Source of the DNA: Megamerina dolium
Taxonomy: Eukaryota; Arthropoda; Insecta; Diptera; Megamerinidae
DNA: 64,000 nt
Reading direction: 5' to 3'
Assembly (NCBI GenBank): GCA_963854835.1
Contig: OY978529.1
Span: 9,362,775 to 9,426,774, forward strand
Shown: in pieces, positions 9,556-20,306 of the stretch
Layout: each line of letters starts with the position of its first letter
Position numbering within the stretch: position 1 is the first letter of the stretch
Translations under genes and position numbers: made by a program
The notes under the pieces: generated by a model
The model's input: the letters and a program-made list of their open reading frames with translations, nothing else
Databases searched by the model: none
What the model was told of the DNA's origin: nothing

Positions 9556-10765
9556 ATACATACATACATACATACTTACTTACTTACTTACTTATGTGGC
9601 CATAACAACCGAATATCGATTTAGGCCGAAAATAACATGCTTCGCCAGCCATCTCTGTTCTTCGCTAGCTGGCGCCAGTTAGAAATTCCAAGCGCCGTCA
9701 GGTTCTCCAGTACTTGGTCTTTCCACCGGAGGTTTGGTCTTCCTCTTTTGCGTCGTCCTCCAGCGGGTTCCGAATATAACACCTTCTTAGCTGGAGCGTG
9801 TTCTTCCATTCGCTCGACATGACCTAGCCAGCGCAGCCGCTGGATTTTGATGCGCTTTACTATGTCAATATCGGCATACAGCTCGTACAGCTCATGGTTG
9901 TACCTTATTCGGTACTCGCCACCAACGCAAATAGGTCCAAAGATCTTGCGTAGGACTTTTCTCTCGAAAACTCCAAGTATTCGCTCATCCGAGGTGGAAA
10001 TTGTCCAGGCTTCAGCGCCATATGTTAGGACAGGCATGATGAGAGACTTGTAGAGTGTAGTTTTCGTTCTTCGAGAGAGGGCTCGACTTCTCAATTGCTT
10101 ACTCAGCCCAAAGTAACACCTGTTAGCAAGAGTTATCCTACGCATGATCTCCAAGCTGACGTCATTACTGCTGTTAATGCTGGTTCCAAGATAGACAAAG
10201 TCCCTTACTACTTCAAAAGCGTAGTTGTCAACAGTGACGTGCTGTCCAAGACGCCGGGACTCTTTGTTTGTTGACACTAGATACTTCGTCTTGCCCTCGT
10301 TCACCGTGAGACCCATCCGACGCGACTCTCTTTCCAACTCTGAGAATGCTGCACTGACTGCTCGCGTGTTCATGCCGATTATGTCAATATCGTCGGCATA
10401 CGCTAACAGCATGACACTTTTGTTGAAGATAGTGCCATTATGTCGTAGATCAGCAGCTCGTATTATTTTCTCCATAATAAGATTGAAGAAGTCGCACGAT
10501 AACGAATCACCTTGTCTGAAACCCCGTTCGGTATTAAACGGTGCGGAGAGGTCCTTCCCAATTTTCACTGCACAACGGGAGTTATGCAGTGTCATTCTAC
10601 AAAGTCGAATGAGCTTTGCAGGAATACCGAACTCAGACATTGTTGCGTAGAGGTAATCCCTTACCGGACTGTCGAAAGCGGCTTTATCGGATCTGCTTAT
10701 GCAGAACACTCCCCCACTTGATGATACATGCGCACGGTGGACACATATACATACATATGTGGCAC
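9556..10765 (-). mobile_element. RTE-like LINE copy B nested in the I/LOA LINE
   Basis: It lies between two halves of one endonuclease domain and is flanked by an 8-bp duplication TTTATTAC (9548-9555 and 10766-10773). Its 3' end is at low coordinate: (ACTT)n, complement of the (AAGT)n tail, then the UTR and RT C-terminus. The element is 5'-truncated around 10705. The extra 50-60 bp up to 10765 (CACGGTGGACACATATAC and similar) is not recognisably LINE and may be filler made during insertion. Confidence 0.85.
9621..10709 (-). pseudogene. RTE-like reverse transcriptase, 5'-truncated but 362 codons open
   Basis: This is the longest clean frame in the window. In the 362-residue product, KAAFD lies at 9-13 (RT motif A), FRQGDSLSCDFFN near 64-76, the catalytic YADD at 104-107, GLTVNEGKTKYL near 133-144, FVYLGTSIN near 161-169, RKVLRKIFGPICVGGEYRIR near 250-269, RLRWLGHVERM at 291-301, and GRPNLRWKDQV near 323-333. 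The N-terminal endonuclease and RT fingers are absent, so it cannot retrotranspose alone. The intact frame in an otherwise decayed area indicates the youngest LINE insertion here. The Met at 10709 is accidental. Confidence 0.85.
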
Positions 10766-10773
10766 TTTATTAC

Positions 10774-11640
10774 TAATTATAAATTTCAGAAGGTACTCAC
10801 CACGCTTGCTGGTATCTGTGCTCTCCCATGCCTCGTTATACGTATTGGCGTCACATTCAAGTATTAGAGGTTGCTTCTTACTTTCGCTGTACTGTACCAT
10901 TCTGTAGACAAGCTCGGGCGGGGCTCAAGTATCATCCCCTTGTGATTTTAACTGGGAAATGCACCGCTACAAGATCTCTAGAAAGGAACCCATATCACCT
11001 GCGTATTGGATGCAGCCAAACCTTTGATTTGGCCCCTGAATACCCAGGCTTCCTGGGCCAGCACTATGCTCAGGTTAGACCTGAGTGTTGCTCGAGTGAT
11101 GGCTGCCGAGGCGGCCCTCGCATGGTGGAGATTAATTTGAGCAACTCTAACGCTGGCTATCTCCGCGTTACTGGCGTACTACTTTCTTCTTCGCATCGCT
11201 CTCCGTCAATGTATCATCGATGTCTGCCAGGAGTACTTTGTCGGAGTCTACTTCGGCGGTCAGTTTTAGTGCTGTTAGGATTATGGCGTTGATGTCTTTG
11301 CTTTTGACAGCAAAAACGCTGACTTTTGCTGCAGGCATCTCGCTCCTGACTACTTCTTTTGCCACTTCTATTAGGATCTCCTCGGCTTCGGCTGAGTTTT
11401 GCTCAGTTGTGGCCCCTGCGTCTGCAGGATTTCCTAATGCACGTCTCTTATGCAGACGGACTGGGATCTTGCCAAATCTGTAGGCCACTCTGCAGTCTTT
11501 GGCTTTGACCGCTTCTTCTCGTCCTTGCTGCTGAAGATTCTCCAGAGATTGGTTCTCAGCGCTTTATTATGAGTTACCATCAGATCGAGGAGTTTCTTGT
11601 CGTTGGGGAATTAGTTGGCAGACAGAAAAACTTTTTGTTG
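10774..11640 (-). mobile_element. I/LOA-group LINE relic, 5' part (endonuclease start and possible ORF1)
   Basis: This continues the LINE of 6909-9547 across the RTE-like insertion. The minus strand encodes QINLHHARAASAAITRATLR, then SNLSIVLAQEAWVFRGQIKG (start of an AP-type endonuclease), PPELVYRMVQYS, LILECDANTYNEAWESTDTS and KRGEYLLKFIISNK, which joins to ILNVGDTSTFVTS on the far side of the insert. Above 11170 a 106-codon frame (11168-11488) and KLLDLMVTHNKALRTNLWRI (near 11560-11620) are probably ORF1 remnants. The boundary with the next LINE is uncertain. Confidence 0.75.
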
Positions 11641-12950
11641 AAGTTGTTCCACCTCCTCAAAATGGAGGTATCCCCATACATGGGCTGCATAACACATTAT
11701 TGCTCTGGCTCTCGCTAAGAACAATTCGAATTTCGTGCTGTGTTGCACGTTTTTTTTTTGTTTATTACTGATTTTGATTTATGTTCGTTGGCTCTGCGCC
11801 CCTGTTTTGCCTGAACACCATGATTTTTGACTTCTGAAAGTTTATTTGTACCCCCATGATAATCAGTATCGTTGCGTCGCGTCTATTACATTCTGCAGTA
11901 TTTCTGAATCTTCAGCTTGAGCGGCCATGTTGTCTGCATGCATCTGTATCTTTAATCTTTCTTCTCCCAATTTAACGCCTCCTGGAAGTGTCCTCGTTAT
12001 GTCATCTACGAATAGAGCAAATAGCAATGGACTTAGCAGGCAGCCCTGTTTCACCCCCTGGGGTGGAGGTGAACCAGTTTGATAGCCTTTGTCCATCCCA
12101 AACTGCCGTTTTATTTTCCATTTTTTTATTTTTTATAATGTTGACCATTTTTGTGGATACGCCAATGTTGCTAAGTTTAAGGGAAAGGTTTCTCCTGTCT
12201 CCTGTTTATTGTGTCAGACGCCACCTTGAAGTTAATGAAAAAGCAATACATCCTCTTTTTCCTTTGTATATAGTATTTTCCCATAGCTGTTCTGAACCTT
12301 GTCTGGTATTCGCTTAGGATGTTGTGCTTATCCACCCAATCACTTAATCCTGAATGTAATATCAATGCAAACGTTTTCATAATCGCTTTAAGAAATTATA
12401 TTCCTTTGTAATTTGCTGGATCCGCTAGGTCACCTTTTTTTGCTATTGGATATATTATATTTTTACGAAATCCTGGCGGTATATTAACGGTGCAGAATAT
12501 TTCATAATACGATGCCGATAGGTATCATATGAACTCACTTGGGGCGTTCTTTAAAAATTCTGTCTTACCCAGGTGCATTGTTATTTTTGCTACGATTAAT
12601 TACCACTACCACTTCGTCAAAACTAATTTGTTGGTGCAGCTCTTCTACTGTAGTATGGGGTAGTACCAAGTTGAACTCATTTTGACATGAGTTGTCAGGA
12701 GGTTTTGATCAGCTTTGATTGTCTTTCTTGCGCTTGACCTATTCAGTTGCCTGGCAAGAGACTAAAAGTCCTTACTATTTCTGACTTTCGGTTTCGGAAA
12801 TTCTTTCAATTTACATAAAGCTTTGTATACGGTATTTTTTGAGTGGTAAAACATTTTCGCTTCTTCGCTGTTATCACGTCTGGCTAATCGTAGAGTAAGT
12901 TCGTCATATATGGCCCACCCTTAACGTTTTTGGCAGTAAAAATGCGAATT
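11640..12950 (-). mobile_element. Third LINE relic (non-Jockey, CR1/L2-like or related RT)
   Basis: Descending the minus strand: RLARRDNSEEAKMFYHSKN (about 12860), VINRSKNNNAPG (about 12580), KNIIYPIAKKGDLADPANYK (about 12430), LSDWVDKHNILSEYQTRFR (about 12330), CFFINFKVASDTINR (about 12220), GVKQGCLLSPLLFALFVDDI (about 12040), a degenerate catalytic box IQMHADNMAAQ (YADD changed to HADN), FQKSKIMVFR (about 11830), then AIMCYAAHVWGYLHFEEVEQ (about 11690). An internal deletion lies near 11760. Clade assignment is tentative. Confidence 0.7.
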
Positions 12951-13089
12951 CAGCATTAATTCATTCATTTGTTTCATTTTTAAGCTCTAATAAGCAATAG
13001 TCAGAAAAATAACATAAATAAAATATATAATAGAAAAATCAAAGGAACATCAAATTAGCATAGCAAATTAGCAATTAGGTCCATATTTA

Positions 13090-13880
13090 ACTCAATTTAT
13101 GAGCAGCAAAAATCACAAATAAAATATTTTTTTTCGTTTCCAGAACATAATTCATGGGTCCACATTCTGCATATAACACATTGCACCCATGCTTCTCCTC
13201 CTTTGTCGTCAGAAAATAAACCTGAACAATAGATGCATTTTGCGTCTTCTTGACTAGATCTATCTAGACTACGATCTGGCGAGTCATTTAAGATGAAATT
13301 GTCGTCGCTTTCTGATGAAGTGTATTCTTCTACACGATGACTTTTCTTCTGAAAAATACGTTTAAAGTAAATAAGTTTAAACATGATTTTGTAGTTTCTA
13401 TCTAAGTACCTTCTTTTTTGAAATCTTTTCTTTTCCTGTGCTTTTTTCAAGTTCTGTCTTTAATTTCTTGACATGTCTCTCGCCCTTTGTTTTCTTCAAA
13501 GATTCTTCTAAAGCCTGCTTGTACGGTGATGATGAAATTAGTTCTGCTCTTCCTGTTTTTCGTCCGCGGTTTGAAGTTTTCTTTCTACGGAGTGGAATCG
13601 GGGAGATATCAGAATTCTGTTCTGATTGCGACAATTCAGAAGTTTGTATAGTTGGGAAGGAAGATGGAACTGTATTATTCAAGCTATCTACCGCTGCTTC
13701 AGCTTCTTCTGCAGCTAAAAAGTCGTACTGTACGGCCTCATAAAAGTTTTGTCAAGAAGTTGTAATTTATGGCTTGAATATGGAGGAATCGAAAGAATGC
13801 GAACGTGGTTATTTCTAGATAGCTCTATGATTTCGATGTTTCTTGTAAGACTTTCTGTTGGGTACGGGAAAAAACCACAA
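13090..13880 (-). pseudogene. Pogo/Tigger-type DDE transposase C-terminal remnant with Cys/His finger
   Basis: The minus strand encodes ESLTRNIEIIELSRNN, ILSIPPYSSHKLQLLDKTFM (the end of the DDE domain, with the SHKLQPLD-type motif), VQYDFLAAEEAEAAVDSL, SSSPYKQALEESLKKTKGE, and finally C.YC..LFSDDKGGEAWVQC, C..W.H..CSG and FICDFC, a PHD-like zinc-binding finger at the extreme C-terminus. The same domain order occurs in insect pogo/jerky-type transposases. The N-terminal CENP-B helix-turn-helix and first catalytic residues are missing. One frameshift separates the two halves near 13400-13440. Confidence 0.75.
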
Positions 13881-13989
13881 ATTTGTGTTTTCGTCTTTCG
13901 TCGTCCTTATTGTCCCTATTGATTTTGGGCTTAAGGCTAGAAATCTGATTTTTGTCGTTTTCTTTTGGTGTATTTAATCTTTTGCTACC

Positions 13990-14530
13990 CACGTCTCTAC
14001 AAGCAATGTGTGAAGCTGCTTCACATAATCTCTACGGCTTAATAATTTCGTGACTGAACATATTATGAGTGTAAATCAGATAGCTGTTAATAAATGTTAA
14101 GTTCAAAATTCCGAAGAACGTGTACATGGATGAATACAATTTAACACTGCACATCTGATCTAAAATGTCGACCCTTGCTTGCTATATACTGCAAAGCTTT
14201 TTATTTTCGGCATTTATAGATCCTTTTTCGTTTCAAGAAGACAGCATTAAATTAATTTTATTCGGTTTCTGCTTGTAAAAAAATTGAGCTCGTTATCGTA
14301 ACAGAAAATAAATGTATCGCATTTTCGGCTTTTTTTATTTCTCAATTCTTTCGGGATCTCCTTTTCATTTGAACGTAAAGTTTCCACAAGCGTTAGGTTG
14401 TATGACTCACACAAAAGTGGTTTATCAGCTAAATGTATGTGAACCAGTTATCCATGGTTATGTCTCGGTTCGTTCCATGTATAGGCCAGAAATATCTAAG
14501 TCACTCAAAAGGTAAACTTTGTCATTTTGA
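13990..14530 (-). pseudogene. piggyBac transposase remnant
   Basis: The minus strand encodes GTNRDITMDNWFT (14440-14477), LLCESYNLTLVETLRSNEKE (one substitution from the VGTLRxN motif), IPKELRNKK, FIFCYDNELNF, then VDILDQMCS with a catalytic Asp in the V-D-x-x-D-x-M block (about 14120-14150), and FFGILNLTFINSYLIYTHN. These are successive piggyBac DDD-domain blocks in correct order. Frameshifts and stops interrupt it. The N-terminus and terminal repeats were not found. It abuts the pogo relic on its downstream side. Confidence 0.8.
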
Positions 14531-15758
14531 CTAAGTTTGCTTTCGTTTGCTTCAACTTAAAGCACATTTCAAACTAATGTTATTGCAAAAGGGAGTCCAA
14601 TATGACAAGCGAATGGAGAGAAAAATGCAAAAAAAGCAACAGTGTTCGTCGAATTTACGAAGATTATACTTCCAGGGTTAGGAAGTTGGCGTGGCTTGCT
14701 GATTTCATGCCAGATGCCTTCCGGCTACCATATTGCGCAAAGCGTCAATTATGGGTGCTCTAGGCAAAGAGCTGTCAAAGTTACAGCGGCCGTTTTTTTT
14801 TTAACTTTAAACGAAATTCTGTTATTTTGTATGAGAGCTACTGTAAACAATGCGCGTGGCTTTCCCTTTTCTTGTAAATCTAGTTATCCTAATGCTAATG
14901 CTAATTCCCAACTTAAATATAATGATTGCCATGATGCCAAATCACATATCTTTTTTTCGTCTTTCGAGATTCCATCTGGCAACACTGTATTATAATTAAT
15001 TTTTCTCAACGTAAAAGTTGTATTTTTATTGTTGTTGCTGTTGTTTTTTCTTCTTAAAATTACTTATAAAAAGTTTATGTTTTCATTAGTCACAGTTGAT
15101 AAACTAATGTGAGTAGCGTCGCATACCACAGAGCAAGAACTGAAAACCAGTTGAACGATTCGAGAATGTAGCAACAATGGCAGCAAACTAAAGCGCTCAA
15201 TGAAATTTCTAATCTGGAATAATTATATTGAATAATTAATACATTTATTACTTGCACTCATTTTTTTTTTTTTTAGTGCAGGAATGCATCTGTAGTTCAT
15301 AAATATGATTAACTGACCATATTCAACTAAAAGTGACAATAAGATTTTGTAGCACAAAAAAAAAAAAAAAAAAAACAATACAAAACAAAAACAAAGAAGA
15401 CAAATTATTGAGTTTTCACTTAACTGTACAATTGTTTAGAAGTGTTTGCATCTAAGACTCATGCAGTTGAGAAGGTTTTAATTGCTTGACTTTACACGAT
15501 TGCAACACGAGCAAGATCCAACTAACACATGGTCGGCTCAAGCAGCAAATCAACCGAACTAAATATAAATATTTCTGCTCCGATTAAATGCTACAAACAA
15601 GTAACGATAGTGCTGATCGAGAGAACGAACGTATGCGACGGCGTACGGCCAATAATTCTGTTGAAGCGTAGAGTGTCAGTATCTCAGCATCTCGGGTATC
15701 TTGACGTTTTCGCGGCTAATGTGTGGTTTTCATATACGATATAAAATACATATATAAT

Positions 15759-15760
<2 letters not shown>
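14531..15760. other. AT-rich stretch without recognised gene
   Basis: It contains a 117-codon plus frame (14642-14995) without recognisable domains, a GTTGTTGCTGTTGTT run near 15032, and poly-T/poly-A runs near 15262 and 15355. The slightly GC-richer part at 14680-14790 could be a fragment of an unknown element. No call is made. Confidence 0.45.
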
Positions 15761-16016
<256 letters not shown>

Positions 16017-16288
16017 TTAATGAATATATTTTAATAAAAAAAAACAGAAGTAAAAAGAAAACCAACTAAGTACGACAAGAAAAATAAAATATAAACAACT
16101 TTTACGACGACATCTAGTTGTCATTATATGATTACAGATCGTGTCGATCGACTTGAGCCAGAGTTTGTAAAGTACGATGCGCGTTGTACACTCGATGCTA
16201 TTTCTGATCTCGATCGTTGTTTTTTTGATTTGACTTGATCATTAGTTCGCAGCGTGCAAAGTTTCGATTGGTATAGTTAATGTAAATT

Positions 16289-16291
<3 letters not shown>

Positions 16292-16362
<71 letters not shown>

Positions 16363-16388
16363 TACATATACATATATATATATATACA

Positions 16389-16452
<64 letters not shown>
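16292..16452. repeat. (TA)n array
   Basis: About 160 bp of TA with central TACATATACATATACA variants. Long YIYIYI frames across it are artefacts of the repeat. Confidence 0.95.
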
Positions 16453-16453
<1 letters not shown>

Positions 16454-17512
16454 TTTGCTCTGTGAGTTTTATCATATATTTCTATGTATGTATGTGTTGA
16501 AAATAAATTTAAATAATAATGAGTAATAGTGAAAAATGCGCTATGAAAATAATGTGTATAGATATAAAAATTGATTATAAAAAAATGAATCAAAATGGAT
16601 ACAATTTACAACAATAATTACAATTGGCACTTATTAGAATTACATCCAAAGGATTTGTGGATATTAAGAAGCACATGCAAATACCTGAAAGGTGAGTTTC
16701 AATTTCAATCGCAATAAGAATGTGATGCAAAGTATGTTAGGTATATGAAGAAGCAATATCATTGATTTGAATAACAATAGATACAATTAAAGAGGAAAAA
16801 TCTCTAAATTGAGTAATTTAAATTGTGTGTAATATTGTGCATATATATAAATAAACTAAGTACGTTAAATTCTGTAATATTGCTGTCAATTTCCTAAATT
16901 TCATGTCATGGGTACATACGTTAATAGCATATTTAGTAGCGTAAATCGATATATTGACCATTATTGAAAACCATTTGTTCAGGTTTTTATACTTATAACT
17001 ACTACACAAATACATAAAATATTATATTTATATCGCTTTATATAAATATATACATATGTCATAGCCAATCCCGACATTAACCGCGATAAACACCGGGCTC
17101 CCGTGATTTATTGAAAAGAGTAAGCAATGTTAAACAAACGATGGGAAAATTATAAACAATTTTCTCATTATCTTTGACAAATATTCGTAAAAGTACTTAT
17201 GCAGAAAGAAGGTTTTTGACCAGCACAATTTATATGTATCATAATCAGACCAAGATCGCAAGGCGAAATATTTTACACACACTGAAAATAACAGTAATTC
17301 GGTTCTCTATGTCCGACCGGCAAAGAGTAATATTTCGCGGGAAATCCATTTTGTTCAATATCGCAATTGAAGTCAATATTAGTGGAAGGATTAGTTCTTT
17401 TTTTTTTTTTCAAATATATCTCTGAACATAAATACCTCCTACAACTAATCCGCTATAACGGCTTTGAAATTATAGCTTTCCGAAGATAAAAATATGTAAG
17501 TTTTTGTAAAAT
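16453..17512. other. AT-rich stretch without recognised gene
   Basis: No domain, no inverted ends and no tandem structure recognised. Short frames only. Confidence 0.5.
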
Positions 17513-18028
17513 TTAATAAGTTTGAAAGCTCTTTAGATTGATTTCAGTAGTGCGATCCTCACGTACATATGTGTAGTATTCCAAACGGAAATAGAGCACA
17601 TTAGTAGCGCTTCTCAAGTGCTCTAAAATTGCAATGAAGCGCATCGCTCTCCCTTCAAATAGAGCTAAATTTAACAGCGGCATGTCATTGCGAGGAAGCG
17701 TTTTCTTCTCGCTTCCTTCAATGCGCTTTGGATACGCTGCCTTCGATGCAATTTGGATGCGCATTGATGGACACACGCTTTCTGTTACACTTTCGGTATG
17801 TTGCAATGCAGAGAGGGAATTGTGCGATGTGAATTTCTCTTTCTCTAAATCATAAGCATAAGCAATAAATTGTACTCTAGTTGGTTGCCGAACATTTTTA
17901 ACAAAACAGGCGCGAGCACAACACCTCACCGCATGAATGTTCGACACCAATTTAATGCTCTCGCTTTGTCGGCGTGCTATTTTGTCGAAATTGAATGCTA
18001 ATTCTAAGCCACCTGCGCTATAATTCAT
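17513..18028 (-). CDS. Unidentified 171-codon open frame
   Basis: A minus-strand frame of 171 codons from Met at 18028 to a stop at 17513-17515, unusually long for this AT-rich background and in a locally GC-richer patch. I recognise no domain, signal peptide or membrane segment; the protein is moderately basic. The DNA repeatedly contains GAAGCGC/GATGCGC words, which could by themselves keep the frame open. It may be a host exon, an unknown transposon gene, or chance. Confidence 0.25.
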   Translation of the reverse strand: MNYSAGGLELAFNFDKIARRQSESIKLVSNIHAVRCCARACFVKNVRQPTRVQFIAYAYDLEKEKFTSHNSLSALQHTESVTESVCPSMRIQIASKAAYPKRIEGSEKKTLPRNDMPLLNLALFEGRAMRFIAILEHLRSATNVLYFRLEYYTYVREDRTTEINLKSFQTY

Positions 18029-18649
18029 TAGAAGTGCCTATTGCGTACTCAACGCTCACCAAAGAAGCGCATCAAAATCAGCTCTTTCGATACGAAAGAG
18101 AAGCGCTTCCTATATTCTAAGATGCGCGTCAAAATTTGCGACTGAGATGTTCTACATAATGTGGGAAAACTCTAAAGTTTTCATAAAAACAGTAGCTGAG
18201 GCCGATGTCTCTAACAATTATTTAAACGACCTCACAATATCTGAATGATTTAGAATGCTCTAAGATATTGAACTCCTAGTTTTTATTTTGTTGTCTATAT
18301 TACAGAATATCAGTAACATATTGCCTATACGTTTCGATCTATAGATTGGTGTAATATAGCATGAATTTATTTATAAAAATGTATTTGATTAAATGCCCAC
18401 AAGTTCCTAGAGTTTACTAGATGAGTCGTACATAGTCGTACAACGTATTTTGATTGTTGTTGTTGTTGTTTTGCATACGATAGGGACAATATAGTTGTGG
18501 ATGTGGATATCTCAGGCTGATTAGATCATGGTTTATGTTTTTCTTATTAATATGAGAAAAATTAATTTCCTGTGTCGATAAAACACAATTTTCTGAGGAA
18601 TAAACCCATATTTGAAACCAAGCTTGAACTTAAAAAGTATTATTGAGGG

Positions 18650-19045
18650 TGCTCACCATAATATGTAATTATTAAAAAGTTGTTCACCGAATTTTGTTGT
18701 GGCTGTAATATCACAATTGACGTTGAGCGACCGTTTTTTTGGGACTCAAAATAAACTAGCGACATGTACCAAGTAGAGCTATTGTACTCATTCTAATGTC
18801 GCACAGAAAAGCGTAGTTCCATCACGACCATGTACCTGATCAAATTAGTTAAATTGCGCTACGACTTCTTTGTATTCCCAAACAAGAAAAATTAACTCGG
18901 AGGTGAAAGTTCAACGGAGGCATCATTGCTGAAACAGAGGCTTTTTTTTAAGAAGTTCGACAAATCATATTACTCGGAAGGCAAAGGTTCCCTGGACGAA
19001 TTATATCATACTTAATGGAAAATTAAAAAAAAAATATATATATAT
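18650..19045 (+). mobile_element. mariner relic, transposase C-terminal part
   Basis: The plus strand retains CDFFVFPN (block around the third catalytic Asp, DFFLFP-type) near 18860 and IIAETEAFFKKFDKSYYSEG near 18930-18990, which is the C-terminal signature of mariner transposases. Upstream sequence is too decayed to follow. Frames are broken. Confidence 0.65.
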
Positions 19046-19513
19046 AATTTTGTTGAATAAATTAGATCTATTCTATTCATTTGAGTATACTAAAGAATGG
19101 TAAAATTGTCAATCAATTGTCAATTGTCAACATAACTTTGTTTTTCGATGGTGGGAGAGGGTTGGAAATTATGTTGACGTTTGGGAATTATCGGGCTTAA
19201 CCTTATAGAACAAAAATTTGCAAAAACTAGTGACTATTTCAATGTATTTAATTTTCATTTACTTCAAGCCTAAACAAACTACAATATTTATGGCAAAATA
19301 TGATATTAGATTTCCATATTTAACTTCAAATTGCTTTCCTGAACCTGAACATTGACAAAAATGCTTTTAAGCCCTTTTCTATGGGGTATAGCGTCAACAT
19401 ACACAATATGTATACAAATAGTTCGAAAATAATTTCCGTTGCTCTGAAATATATATGTAATCAAAATGAGAAGAAAAATTTTGTTTTTATTAATGCAACA
19501 ACACCAACAACGC

Positions 19514-19876
19514 CTAAACATGACAGAGTATAGTACAATATGTAGATAAATTAATAAACAGCCATTTTACGCATTTTTTATTAATTGTACTTACATTCAG
19601 CAAATGACCAACACAACAATTCTTCGAATCCAATTTGAAGTTATCTACGATTCGACAAAATTTAATATTGGATGAATCATTCAAACATACTTTTGCCAGT
19701 AGGGATTTTATGACAGAGCAAGCTGTCAAACTGCCGTGGTTCAGTATAGTTGGTCGTTTCATCAGAGAAAGGTCTAGTTTTTCTTTAGGGCTACGTATAA
19801 TCCACAGGAAATGCTCGAACATTTCATTGAAAATTGGAACCGCGTAGCGGACCATATTTGCCCCAGTTACGGCCAA
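19514..19876 (-). CDS. Unidentified 120-codon frame with a strong splice-donor site inside
   Basis: The minus strand encodes ANMVRYAVPIFNEMFEHFLW, IIRSPKEKLDLSLMKR and TACSVIKSLLAKVCLND, with mixed composition that looks like real protein, unlike most chance frames here. Near the 3' side the codons for HLLN are followed by GTAAGT, a near-perfect 5' splice site (about 19595). If used, the exon would end there. I cannot name the family. It may be an exon of a host gene with other exons outside the window, or part of an unknown element. Confidence 0.35.
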   Translation of the reverse strand: MAVTGANMVRYAVPIFNEMFEHFLWIIRSPKEKLDLSLMKRPTILNHGSLTACSVIKSLLAKVCLNDSSNIKFCRIVDNFKLDSKNCCVGHLLNVSTINKKCVKWLFINLSTYCTILCHV

Positions 19877-19937
19877 ATGTATGATAATAAATATTATACA
19901 ATGAAATTGAATTTTTATTTCTCTTCTTTTCGAAAAA

Positions 19938-20306
19938 TGTTACTTACTTACTTATGTGGCCATAACAACCGAATATCGATTTAGGCCGAAAATAACATGC
20001 CAGTTAGAAATTCCACCTGAGGTTTGGTCTTCCTCTTTTGCGTCGTCCTCCAGCAGGTTCCGAATATAACACCTTCTTAGCTGGAGCTGGAGCCAGCGCA
20101 GCCGCTGGATTTTGATGCGCTTTACTATGTCAATATCAGCATACAGCTCGTACAGCTCATGGTTGTACCTTATTCGGTACTCGCCACCAACGCAAATAGG
20201 TCCAAAGATCTTGCGTAGGACTTTTCTCTCGAAAACTCCAAGCATTCGCTCATCCGAGGTGGAAATTGTCCAGGATTCAGCGCCATATGTTAGGACAGGC
20301 ATGATG
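19938..20306 (-). mobile_element. RTE-like LINE copy C with (ACTT)n tail and internal deletions
   Basis: At 19938 the (ACTT)n run and UTR complement match copies A and B. The RT C-terminus follows, including PVLTYGAESWTISTSDERML, GVFERKVLRKIFGPICVGGE and RLRWL. Two internal pieces of the C-terminus present in copy B are missing, for example between RLRWL and the RRCYIRNLLEDD-encoding segment. 5'-truncated near 20306. Confidence 0.9.

Noticed and set aside
10225..10650. 141-codon plus-strand frame
   Set aside because: Antisense to the 362-codon RTE-like reverse transcriptase.
10828..11292. 154-codon plus-strand frame
   Set aside because: Antisense to the endonuclease region of the I/LOA LINE, where the minus strand shows the family motifs.
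14642..14995. 117-codon plus frame as a possible gene
   Set aside because: No recognisable domain, no splice or promoter context, and composition like neighbouring non-coding DNA; kept only as a note in the gap entry.
16242..16593. Long YIYIYI-type frames over TA arrays (also near 36400-36730 and 37090-37520)
   Set aside because: Dinucleotide repeats are open in several frames by necessity; no coding evidence.
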